NCBI GenBank assembly: GCA_964487555.1
Contig: CAZART010000213.1
Location: 1-5,518 of the forward strand
Reading direction: 5' to 3'
DNA length: 5,518 bases
DNA from: CAZART01 sp964487555
Lineage (GTDB): Bacteria > Bacteroidota > Rhodothermia > Rhodothermales > VXPQ01
In this document: positions 1-5,518 of the stretch, piece after piece
Layout: each line of letters starts with the position of its first letter
How positions within the stretch are numbered: position 1 is the first letter of the stretch
Position numbers and translations under genes: made by a program
Notes under the pieces: generated by a model
Database searches by the model: none
What the model was told of the DNA's origin: nothing
The model's input: only the letters and a program-made list of their open reading frames with translations

Positions 1-2
1 GG

Positions 3-2039
3 CCGGAGAGCACGAAGGAGATGTAGCGCAACTGGATCGGGCGGTCCGAGGGGGCCGACGTCGACTTCGGCATCTTTGGCCATCCGGAGCGGACGATCCG
101 CGTCTTCACGACGCGCCCCGACACGCTGTTCGGCGCGACGTACATGGTGCTCGCGCCGGAGCATCCGCTCGTGACCCAGGTGACGACGGCGGATCACGTC
201 GAAGACGTCCGCTCGTATATGTTGCAGGCTTCGCGGAAGAGCGATCTGGAGCGGACGGAGCTGCAGAAGGAGAAGACGGGCGTCTTCACCGGCGGCTTCG
301 CGATCAACCCGGTAAATGGAGAGAAAATTCCGATCTGGATTGCGGACTACGTGCTGATTTCCTACGGCACGGGCGCCATTATGGCCGTGCCGGCCCACGA
401 CGAACGTGACTACGAATTTGCCCTGAAATATGACCTATCTATTCGTGAGGTTGTTTCGGGGGGCGATATCACGTCGGAGGCGTATACGGGCGGCGGAGAG
501 CTGGTGAATTCGTCCAGCGCGGACCGCGAGATTCCCGGCATCGCGTCGAAGGGCGTTTCGTTGAATGGCCTTCCGGTTGAGGAGGCGAAGGCCGTCATCA
601 CCCAGTGGCTGGAGAGGCAGGGGAGGGGGCGGCACCGGGTGAACTATAAGCTGCGCGACTGGCTCTTCTCCCGCCAGCGCTACTGGGGCGAGCCGTTTCC
701 GATCGTATTTGTGGATGACGAGCCGAAGCCGCTGCCGGTGGACGCACTGCCCGTTACGCTTCCGGATGTCGAAGAATTCAAGCCGAGCGGCAGCGTCGAG
801 GGACCGCTAGCCGCGGTGGAGGATTGGGTGAACACGACGGATCCTGAGACGGGCGCGCCGGCGCGCCGCGAGACGAACACCATGCCCCAGTGGGCGGGGT
901 CGTGCTGGTACTACCTCCGGTTCATCGATCCGTTGAACGACGAGAAGCTGGTCGATCTGGAGAAGGAGAAGTACTGGATGCCGGTCGACCTGTACATCGG
1001 CGGCTCGGAGCACGCGGTGCTGCACCTTTTATATGCGCGGTTCTGGCACAAGGTGTTGTACGATGCCGGCGTGGTCTCGACGCCTGAGCCGTTCGGCCGG
1101 CTGATCCACCAGGGAATGATCCTGGGGGAGATGGAGTACACGGTGTACGTGAGGCTGGACGGTACGTACGCATCCGCCGAGCACGTGGTGGACGGCGTGA
1201 CTTCGTCCGGCGAGTCCGTCGACGCGGAGCACGTCGACGAGTCGGAGGTCGAGAAAAAGGGCGACGTCTTCGTGCTGCGGCGCGATCCGACGGTGCAGGT
1301 CGACGCCCGGGCGTACAAGATGAGCAAGAGCCGCGGCAACGTGATCAACCCGGACGACGTGGTGGCGCGCTACGGCGCCGATTCGCTGCGCCTGTATGAG
1401 ATGTTCATGGGTCCGCTCGAGCAGGTCAAGCCCTGGTCGATGCGCGGCGTCGAGGGTGTGCACCGCTTCCTGAACCGGGTCTGGCGCCTACTGGTGGAAT
1501 CCACGCCGGAGGGCGAGGGCTTCGACCCGGTGGACGCCCCGCTGCGCTCGGCGGTCGTCGATGCGGAGCCGTCGCGCGAGCAGCTGCGCGCGCTGCACCA
1601 GACGATCGACAAGGTGACGGCGGACATCGACGGACTGCGCTTCAATACGGCCATCGCGGCGATGATGGAGTTCGTCAATGCCGCCAACAAGTGGTCCGAG
1701 GTGCCGCTGCCGGTCGCGCGCGATTTCGTGTTGATCCTGAGTCCCTTCGCGCCGCACCTGGCCGAGGAGCTGTGGCGGAAGCTGGGCGCTTCGGAATCGC
1801 TGGCCTACGTCGAGTGGCCTTCCGTGATTGACGAATACCTCGAGGAAGACGAAGTCGAGATCGCGGTGCAGGTGAACGGCAAAGTGCGCGGCTCGGTGCG
1901 CGTGGCGCCCGACGCCGCCAAAGAGGATGTGCTGGCCGCCGCCCGCGCCGACGACAACGTCTCGCGCTACCTGATGAACGGCGACATCCACCGAGAAATC
2001 TACGTCCCCGGCCGGATCGTTAATTTCGTCGTGAACTAG
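3..2039 (+). CDS. leuS: leucyl-tRNA synthetase, 3' part, with one in-frame stop
   Basis: Class I aminoacyl-tRNA synthetase that charges tRNA-Leu with leucine in the cytoplasm. The N-terminal part with the HIGH motif is outside the window; about 678 codons remain of a protein usually 800-950 residues long. Visible in order: RNWIGRSEG just after the catalytic core (27-53); the CP1 editing domain with TTRPDTLFG (108-134) and GTGAIMAVPAHDERD (366-410), whose Asp discriminates misacylated tRNA; LRDWLFSRQRYWGE; WAGSCWYYLRF; YIGGSEHAVLHLLYARFW; KMSKS (1317-1331), the ATP-binding loop; the anticodon-binding helical bundle; and the C-terminal VQVNGKVRG (about 1866-1892). The gene ends in TAG at 2037-2039. 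Codon 24-26 is TAG, so the first ATG after it is at 144. That is not a plausible true start, because homology runs unbroken upstream of it. Family assignment is certain. Whether the allele is truly broken is not. Confidence 0.96.
24..26 (+). other. in-frame TAG inside leuS where Gln is expected
   Basis: The leuS frame reads W-P-E-S-T-K-E-M-stop-R-N-W-I-G-R-S here. LeuRS proteins normally carry Gln between the Met and the R-N-W-I-G-R-S block, and CAG to TAG is a single C-to-T change. The frame stays open for over 600 codons on either account, with intact editing and KMSKS motifs. TAG also ends leuS itself, bshB1 and the small gene at 3593-3841, so a TAG-to-Gln code is unlikely. The site is 24 bases from the window edge, so a sequencing or assembly error at a contig end is the simplest explanation. 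Confidence 0.9.
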
Positions 2040-2067
2040 AGCGCTTCGGCGCCGAGCCGATGGTAGA

Positions 2068-2131
2068 CAGGAGATAGGATATAGGAGACGGCGTCTCGAT
2101 CTTGAGTCCCTCTCCCATCATCCATCTCCCG
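2068..2131. repeat. imperfect inverted repeat between leuS and bshB1
   Basis: Two 21-base arms, 2068-2088 (purine-rich) and 2111-2131 (pyrimidine-rich), are complementary at 15 of 21 positions, separated by 22 bases. Five of the six mismatches are A opposite C on the + strand, which become G-U wobbles in a minus-strand transcript, so the fold is better in that RNA. A smaller perfect hairpin, GAGAC-GGC-GTCTC, lies at 2085-2097. No T-run follows, so it is not a standard intrinsic terminator. It could be a dispersed intergenic repeat or a transcript-end structure. Confidence 0.5.
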
Positions 2132-2165
2132 CCCGAAGATCGCGCTGGATACGACCGCGTACATC

Positions 2166-2927
2166 ATGCAACTAGACGTTCTCGCCCTCGCCGCCCATCC
2201 CGACGACGTAGAACTCTGCGCCGGCGGCACGATGTGCCTGTTGGCCGCGCAGGGCTATCGAACGGGCGTGGTCGACCTTACGCGCGGCGAGCTCGGCTCT
2301 CGCGGGACGCCTTCGCTGCGCGAGGAAGAGGCGGCTGCCGCCTCCGACGTGATGGGTCTGACGGTGCGCGAGAACCTGGCGATTCCAGATGGGGGGATCG
2401 AAAACACCCGCGAGAATCAATTGAAGGTGATCCGCGCCGTGCGTCGCTACCGCCCGCACCTCTGCCTGATCGGCTCGCTGGAATGCCGCCATCCCGACCA
2501 CGGTGCCGCCGCCCGCCTGGCGATCGACGCCCTTTTCTACGCGGGTTTGCAGAAAATCGAGACCCTCGACGACCTCGCCGGCGATGCCGAGCAGGAGCCC
2601 TGGCGTCCGCACCACGTCCTGCACTACATGCAGGCGATTGAGTGGGAGCCCACGCTCGTCGTCGATGTCTCCTCCGTCTGGGGCCGCCGGCTGCGCGCCC
2701 TGAAATCCTTCAAGTCGCAGTTCTACAACCGCGATTATGAGGCGTCCGAAGACGAGCCCGACACCTTCGTCTCCAACGAAGGCTTCTTCAAGTGGATCGA
2801 GGCCCGCGCCCGCGCCTACGGCTACAAAGTCGGCGCCGAGTACGGCGAGCCGTTCCTGTACCGCCACGGCCCGTTCGGCGTGAGCGATTTGATGCAGGTG
2901 CTTGGAGGGGAAAAACGGTTTCGGTAG
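2166..2927 (+). CDS. bshB1: bacillithiol biosynthesis deacetylase BshB1 (PIG-L/LmbE family)
   Basis: Zinc-dependent cytoplasmic deacetylase of 253 residues. BshB1 enzymes remove the acetyl group from N-acetylglucosaminyl-malate, the second step of bacillithiol synthesis. The N-terminus has AAHPDDVEL with H11 and D14 as likely zinc ligands and D13 as catalytic base. C-RHPDH supplies H112 as third zinc ligand and H109 as the charge-relay His. Other BshB1-like stretches are TRGELGSRGT (39-48), IPDGGIENTRENQLKVIR (73-90), WRPHHVLHYMQ (146-156), SQFYNRDYE (184-192), and YGEPFLYRHGP (226-236) near the C-terminus. The last segment and the length favour BshB1 over the MshB or BshB2 branches. The start at 2166 puts HPDD at the usual distance from the N-terminus; no Shine-Dalgarno is seen. 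It follows leuS by 126 bp on the same strand, and BshA and BshC are not in view, so the pathway is inferred from this protein alone. Confidence 0.92.
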   Translation: MQLDVLALAAHPDDVELCAGGTMCLLAAQGYRTGVVDLTRGELGSRGTPSLREEEAAAASDVMGLTVRENLAIPDGGIENTRENQLKVIRAVRRYRPHLCLIGSLECRHPDHGAAARLAIDALFYAGLQKIETLDDLAGDAEQEPWRPHHVLHYMQAIEWEPTLVVDVSSVWGRRLRALKSFKSQFYNRDYEASEDEPDTFVSNEGFFKWIEARARAYGYKVGAEYGEPFLYRHGPFGVSDLMQVLGGEKRFR

Positions 2928-2942
2928 CCGCTTGCTTTTTCC
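2909..2942 (+). terminator. weak candidate terminator at the end of bshB1
   Basis: GGAAAAA (2909-2915) and TTTTTCC (2936-2942) are perfectly complementary and enclose the bshB1 stop codon. A short CGG/CCG pair (2916-2918 with 2928-2930) sits inside. The A-tract/stem/T-tract layout resembles a bidirectional terminator, but the GC stem is only 3 bp and a five-base bulge separates it from the T-run. It is a possibility only. Confidence 0.25.
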
Positions 2943-3202
2943 GGCGTGCCCTGCATCGGGTTTCCGGCGCCTCGAGCGGCCGAGCGCCTCGCCTCGATGG
3001 ATGGACGCCGGAGTACGCCGCGTGGTAGCGACGTCTCTTCAGAGAGGCCGTCTATCACCAGCACTGCTGGAACGGATGGGGCGCGACCGCAGCATGCGTG
3101 TACGTCGCAAACACATTGGCGATAAGTCCATGCGAGCGGCAAGCCATGGCGAATCGTATCTTGAGCCTGTCCGCCCTTCAACTCCACAAACCGGACAGAA
3201 TC

Positions 3203-3577
3203 ATGGAAGCTGGAGACCGACTCAGAAAGCGGGCGCGCCGCGGCTTCAAGGGGTATCCGATCGCGACGATCGCCTTCTACGGCCCCGACGATCGACTCGC
3301 CACGAAAGCCGTGGTGAGCATCGTTCGCCAGGAAGATGCGCATCCCGACAAGCTGGAGCGCTGGTTCAGCGACGGCATCGACGTCCGAGGGGACGTCACG
3401 ATCCAGGCCGCGATGGGCGCCTTCATCGAGAAGAGCCGCGCCAAATCCGTTGTCATGGTAGACCGCATCATCGGATGCCCCCATGAAGAAGGCGTTCACT
3501 ACCCCATGGGCGGCACCTGCCCCCAATGCCCCTTCTGGGCCAACCGCGACCGATGGACGGGGGAGATGCTGACGTGA
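3203..3577 (+). CDS. uncharacterised small protein with C-terminal Cys/His cluster
   Basis: I do not recognise a named family, though the sequence reads like a conserved protein rather than a chance frame. From ATG 3203 it gives 124 residues: a basic N-terminus (LRKRARRGFKGYP), a beta-like segment TIAFYGPDDRLATK, a segment with LERWFSDGIDVR, a helix-like stretch (AAMGAFIEKSRAKS), then VVMVDRIIGCPHEEG and TCPQCPFW. Cys92, His94, His99, Cys106 and Cys109 could bind a metal; this is inferred from spacing only. There is no signal peptide or membrane segment. The frame is open further upstream, with alternative starts at GTG 3098 (159 residues) and ATG 3146 (143). None has a clear ribosome site; I chose 3203 because the motif-rich part begins there. 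The 275 bp between bshB1 and this start hold no other gene I can support. The next small gene follows at once in the same frame, suggesting a two-gene unit. Confidence 0.7.
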   Translation: MEAGDRLRKRARRGFKGYPIATIAFYGPDDRLATKAVVSIVRQEDAHPDKLERWFSDGIDVRGDVTIQAAMGAFIEKSRAKSVVMVDRIIGCPHEEGVHYPMGGTCPQCPFWANRDRWTGEMLT

Positions 3578-3592
3578 GTTTTGCACCCGTAT

Positions 3593-3841
3593 ATGCACGC
3601 CGTTGTGCTTATCTCCGAGGGCACGAAAAAAGGGGACGTCGCGAAGCCGCAGGAATACGTCGGTCCGCTCTGTACGATCTCAGGCCAGGAGTACGCCGAG
3701 CCCACCTTCGAGGGGCTGCACGAACGGATATGCGATGTGCTCCGTGGCGATCGTCCGCGTGTAGTCGCTCAGCTCTTCGCAGCCGATGGAAAAACGTCAC
3801 TCTTCTACGAAGACGGCCTGCCCCGCGACCGCGACCGGTAG
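3593..3841 (+). CDS. uncharacterised 82-residue protein paired with the preceding gene
   Basis: No family recognised. Codons mostly end in G or C, as in the neighbouring real genes, which supports coding. The protein begins MHAVVLISEG, continues with PQEYVGPLCTISG, then a probable helix LHERICDVLRGDRP and a beta-like pair RVVAQLFAADG and TSLFYEDG, and ends in an Asp-Arg repeat (RDRDR) encoded by a repeated CGCGAC. It looks like a small soluble alpha/beta protein with no membrane segment. An alternative start is TTG 3581, adding four residues; ATG 3593 is preferred. The frame is the same as that of the preceding gene, separated only by its TGA at 3575-3577 and 15 bases. The two are probably translated from one mRNA, and in relatives they might be a single protein. 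It converges on the integrase gene 243 bp away. Confidence 0.6.
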   Translation: MHAVVLISEGTKKGDVAKPQEYVGPLCTISGQEYAEPTFEGLHERICDVLRGDRPRVVAQLFAADGKTSLFYEDGLPRDRDR

Positions 3842-3899
3842 CGCTTGATAGATCGTGCTCGTCCGTACAATGATGGTCCCAACGGCGAATTTCAGTGCG

Positions 3900-3915
3900 G
3901 GCGCGGAGCCGCGCC
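3900..3915. repeat. GC-rich perfect palindrome in the convergent gap
   Basis: GGCGCGG-AG-CCGCGCC is a perfect 7-bp inverted repeat with a two-base centre; as RNA it would fold as a 6-bp stem with a GAGC loop. It lies 59 bp after the stop of the small gene at 3593-3841 and is the strongest structure in the 243-bp gap before the oppositely oriented integrase. No T-run follows on either strand, so a terminator role is only a guess. The rest of the gap shows a few 8-9 base direct repeats that could be chance, and no gene. Confidence 0.4.
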
Positions 3916-4084
3916 TTCGGCGTCGTAAGAAATGTGTGCCGATGGTCACTCAGATCGTCGCGACGCGAACCGCTCTGCCTGCTGCGTTTTCATTGTGGAC
4001 AGCGACACGCGCCCGTCCGTACCACTCGAACAGTGTTTTCATGGGGGTCGTGATTAGGATATCGACCGGATCGGCTCCGCGTAA

Positions 4085-5119
4085 TCACTTCGGAGGAGGG
4101 GGATACATGGGCGTACCGTGTCTACGTTCGAGGGACATCATCAGCTCGAGAGGACTTCGGACGCTAGTGCCGCGGTTGAGCACGTGGGTATAAATCTGCG
4201 TCGTCCGCACGTCGCTGTGTCCTAGCAGCTCCTGCACCGTTCGAATATCGTAACCTGCTTCGAGCAGGTGCGTGGCGAAACTATGACGGAGGCTGTGACA
4301 GCTTGCGTGCTTTATCACTCCGGCAGTTCGCATTGCCTGCTTGACCGCCTTCTGAACGGTCGATGGTGACATATGATGTCGATGTATCCTGCCGGATATT
4401 TTGTTTCGCGACCGGCTGCGACTCGGAAAGACATACTGCCAGTTCCATGACGAGGCCGCCTGCGGGTACTTCGCCGCAAGCGCATTCGGAAGCGGGGCGA
4501 GCCCGAATCCCGATTTAACATCGGCGAAATGACGTGTTCTCACGCGCGCGAGATGTTCGCGAAGAGAGTCGACGACGGTCTCAGAGAGCATCGTGGTTCG
4601 ATCGCGCTTGCCCTTACCACGGCGGACATGAATACGCAGGTATTCGAAATCCACGTCCTTGACCCGGAGCGAGATGGCCTCGCCGACACGCAACCCCGAT
4701 CCGTAGAGCAGACTTGCGACCAGTCGGGTCGGTCCCGACATGCTTGTCAGTACCCTGTGGATCTCGACGGGTGAGAGGACGACCGGCAACCGTCGCGGCT
4801 GCTTCGCCCTGGCAAAAGCACCGAAGTCGCCGAGGTCGACATCGAGAACATGCCGGTAAAGAAAGACGACGGCATTAAGCGCGAGATTCTGTGTGGAGGC
4901 AGAGACCTGCTTTCGGACCGCGAGGAAGGAGAGGAAATCCCGTATGTGTGCCGCTTCCAGCGCCAACGGATGGCGCCGACCGTGGTAGTGGATGTATTGT
5001 TTGATCCAGTGGACGTACGATTTCTCCGTAGCTGCTGAATACCCTCTCGTTCTGATGGCCGATCGCACTTGATCGATCAATCGCGCCGCTCGAGGCGCGG
5101 ACGATGGTTCGGTCTGCAT
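4085..5119 (-). CDS. intI: integron integrase (IntI-type tyrosine recombinase)
   Basis: Site-specific tyrosine recombinase of 344 residues (IntI1 is 337) that moves gene cassettes between attI and attC sites. The N-terminal SAM-like DNA-binding domain starts with LIDQVRSAIRTRGYSAATEKSYVHWI, close to the IntI pattern, with FHG/YHGRRHP following. Catalytic residues are all present: Arg144 in SLLYGSGLRVGEA, Lys169/171 in the RRGKGKRDR hairpin, His275 and Arg278 in CHSLRHSFATHLL, His301 in LLGHSDVRTT, and nucleophile Tyr310 in QIYTHVLNRG. Between the hairpin and box II is the insertion that separates IntI from XerC/XerD: NALAAKYPQAASSWNWQYVFPS (about 212-233), then SGRIHRHHM. The usual DPRSG before RRHH is NKISG here. 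RVGEAISLRVKDVD is somewhat Xer-like, so this is a divergent, non-clinical type. The start at 5119 fits IntI alignments; a weak AGG lies about 10 bases upstream. Visibly lower GC than leuS suggests horizontal transfer. It converges with the two orphan genes. Confidence 0.93.
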   Translation of the reverse strand: MQTEPSSAPRAARLIDQVRSAIRTRGYSAATEKSYVHWIKQYIHYHGRRHPLALEAAHIRDFLSFLAVRKQVSASTQNLALNAVVFLYRHVLDVDLGDFGAFARAKQPRRLPVVLSPVEIHRVLTSMSGPTRLVASLLYGSGLRVGEAISLRVKDVDFEYLRIHVRRGKGKRDRTTMLSETVVDSLREHLARVRTRHFADVKSGFGLAPLPNALAAKYPQAASSWNWQYVFPSRSRSRNKISGRIHRHHMSPSTVQKAVKQAMRTAGVIKHASCHSLRHSFATHLLEAGYDIRTVQELLGHSDVRTTQIYTHVLNRGTSVRSPLELMMSLERRHGTPMYPPPPK

Positions 5120-5131
5120 GGCGTCTACCTA

Positions 5132-5169
5132 TGAGGTGTGGTGGTGCTTACCATCTATTAGACACCTCA
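5132..5169. repeat. inverted repeat between the intI start and its putative promoter
   Basis: TGAGGTGT (5132-5139) and ACACCTCA (5162-5169) are perfect 8-bp inverted repeats around 22 bases. Inside, TGGT-GCTT-ACCA forms a second 4-bp stem. The right arm overlaps ATTAGAC (5157-5163), one base from the integron core consensus GTTRRRY and oriented away from intI, as an attI core would be. It could be a leader hairpin of the intI mRNA, an operator, or part of attI. The structure is seen; the role is inferred. Confidence 0.45.
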
Positions 5170-5177
5170 AGACGAAA

Positions 5178-5183
5178 ATTATA
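5178..5183 (-). promoter_or_regulatory. candidate -10 element of the intI promoter
   Basis: On the minus strand this reads TATAAT, a perfect sigma70-type -10 hexamer, ending 58 bases before the intI ATG. No good -35 hexamer is found at 16-18 bases spacing (GACGGC at 17). It sits in the most A/T-rich part of the region, in the expected place and orientation for the integrase promoter. No LexA box of the CTGT-N8-ACAG type was seen. Confidence 0.35.
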
Positions 5184-5518
5184 ACGTCGCGCTGCTCGCT
5201 GCCGTCCCAGACTTGTTGCACCCGCCCACCCATTCTGATCCGCGAGCGATGCCATCCGCTTGACGACATTCCATAACACGCGCTACCCAGAACAGTAATC
5301 TCTACTTCCACCGGTCGGCGATCGCGAACCGTACTCCACGTATTCTTCCGATTCGTAAGAAAACCGCGATTCCAATTCCCGATTCGCCGCGAACCCCGTG
5401 TCATGCTACCGCGCGCCATCGGCCGCAGCGTCCTCCCGGCAGAACGACGCACGGAACGCCTCGATTCCGCATTTCCGCAGCCCCGTTTGCCCCATCTCCT
5501 TTAAACCCCGATATTTAC
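5184..5518. other. upstream region of intI with no supported gene
   Basis: About 335 bp at the right edge have lower GC than the left half. A 107-codon minus-strand frame (GTG at 5452 down to 5129) crosses it but resembles nothing and runs through the intI promoter; a short + strand frame (ATG 5403, 33 codons) is equally unconvincing. In the usual integron layout attI and the first cassette would start here. I found no exact GTTRRRY or RYYYAAC core site and no attC-like fold. Confidence 0.5.

Noticed and set aside
24..26. TAG read as Gln by an alternative genetic code
   Set aside because: leuS, bshB1 and the gene at 3593-3841 all end naturally in TAG at the expected family or frame end, so TAG appears to work as a stop here.
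144..2039. leuS starting at ATG 144
   Set aside because: Codons 27-143 encode clear LeuRS sequence (RNWIGRSEG, TTRPDTLFG), so the ATG at 144 is internal.
3058..3070. CCAGCA-C-TGCTGG palindrome before the first orphan gene
   Set aside because: Only a 6-bp repeat with a one-base centre, no flanking core sites and no partner copy; consistent with chance.
3575..3577. TGA as selenocysteine joining the two orphan genes
   Set aside because: The residue position is not Cys-like, the protein already ends sensibly after the C-P-x-C-P-F-W block, and I see no convincing SECIS-type hairpin just downstream.
2928..4084. Integron cassette array with attC sites, or a CRISPR array
   Set aside because: No paired RYYYAAC and GTTRRRY sites and no regularly spaced repeats were found by eye, and the genes point towards intI.
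3855..4193. 112-codon + strand frame from GTG 3855
   Set aside because: It overlaps the intI C-terminus antisense, has no recognisable motifs and no ribosome site; probably a shadow and gap frame.
5129..5452. 107-codon minus-strand frame upstream of intI
   Set aside because: Arg/Ser/Gly-rich with no recognisable domain, begins with GTG without a ribosome site, and covers the intI promoter and inverted repeat.

Overview
The window reads as bacterial chromosome of moderately high GC, most likely from an uncultured environmental bacterium. Two housekeeping-type genes on the left (leuS and bshB1) resemble versions I associate with Rhodothermota/Salinibacter-like bacteria. Acidobacteriota, Gemmatimonadota or Planctomycetota remain possible. 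This placement is recalled from protein style, not from a search. No start codon has a strong Shine-Dalgarno sequence, which fits a Bacteroidota/Rhodothermota-type host but does not prove it.

Layout: (1) 3-2039 (+) is the 3' three-quarters of leucyl-tRNA synthetase, cut by the window edge, with an in-frame TAG at 24-26 where the family has Gln. (2) A 126-bp gap holds a long imperfect inverted repeat. (3) 2166-2927 (+) is a BshB1-type PIG-L deacetylase of bacillithiol synthesis. (4) About 275 bp follow without a convincing gene. (5) Two small uncharacterised genes follow on the + strand (3203-3577 and 3593-3841). They lie close together in the same frame, and the first ends in a Cys/His cluster. 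(6) A 243-bp convergent gap holds one strong GC-rich palindrome. (7) 4085-5119 (-) is an integron-type tyrosine recombinase (IntI) with all catalytic residues and the integron-specific insertion. (8) 5120-5518 has no supported gene. It holds the probable intI promoter, an 8-bp inverted repeat and a sequence one base away from an attI-type core site.

leuS and bshB1 are unrelated core functions (translation; low-molecular-weight thiol synthesis) that share a strand. The right half looks like an accessory region: lower GC by eye, two orphan genes and an integron integrase. If this is an integron in the usual layout, attI and the cassettes would lie to the right of the integrase and continue past the window. 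The two orphan genes are on the 3' side of intI and converge on it, so they do not fit the standard cassette layout, and I found no attC site beside them. The most checkable oddities are the premature stop in leuS, the IntI gene with its upstream region, and the two-gene orphan unit.
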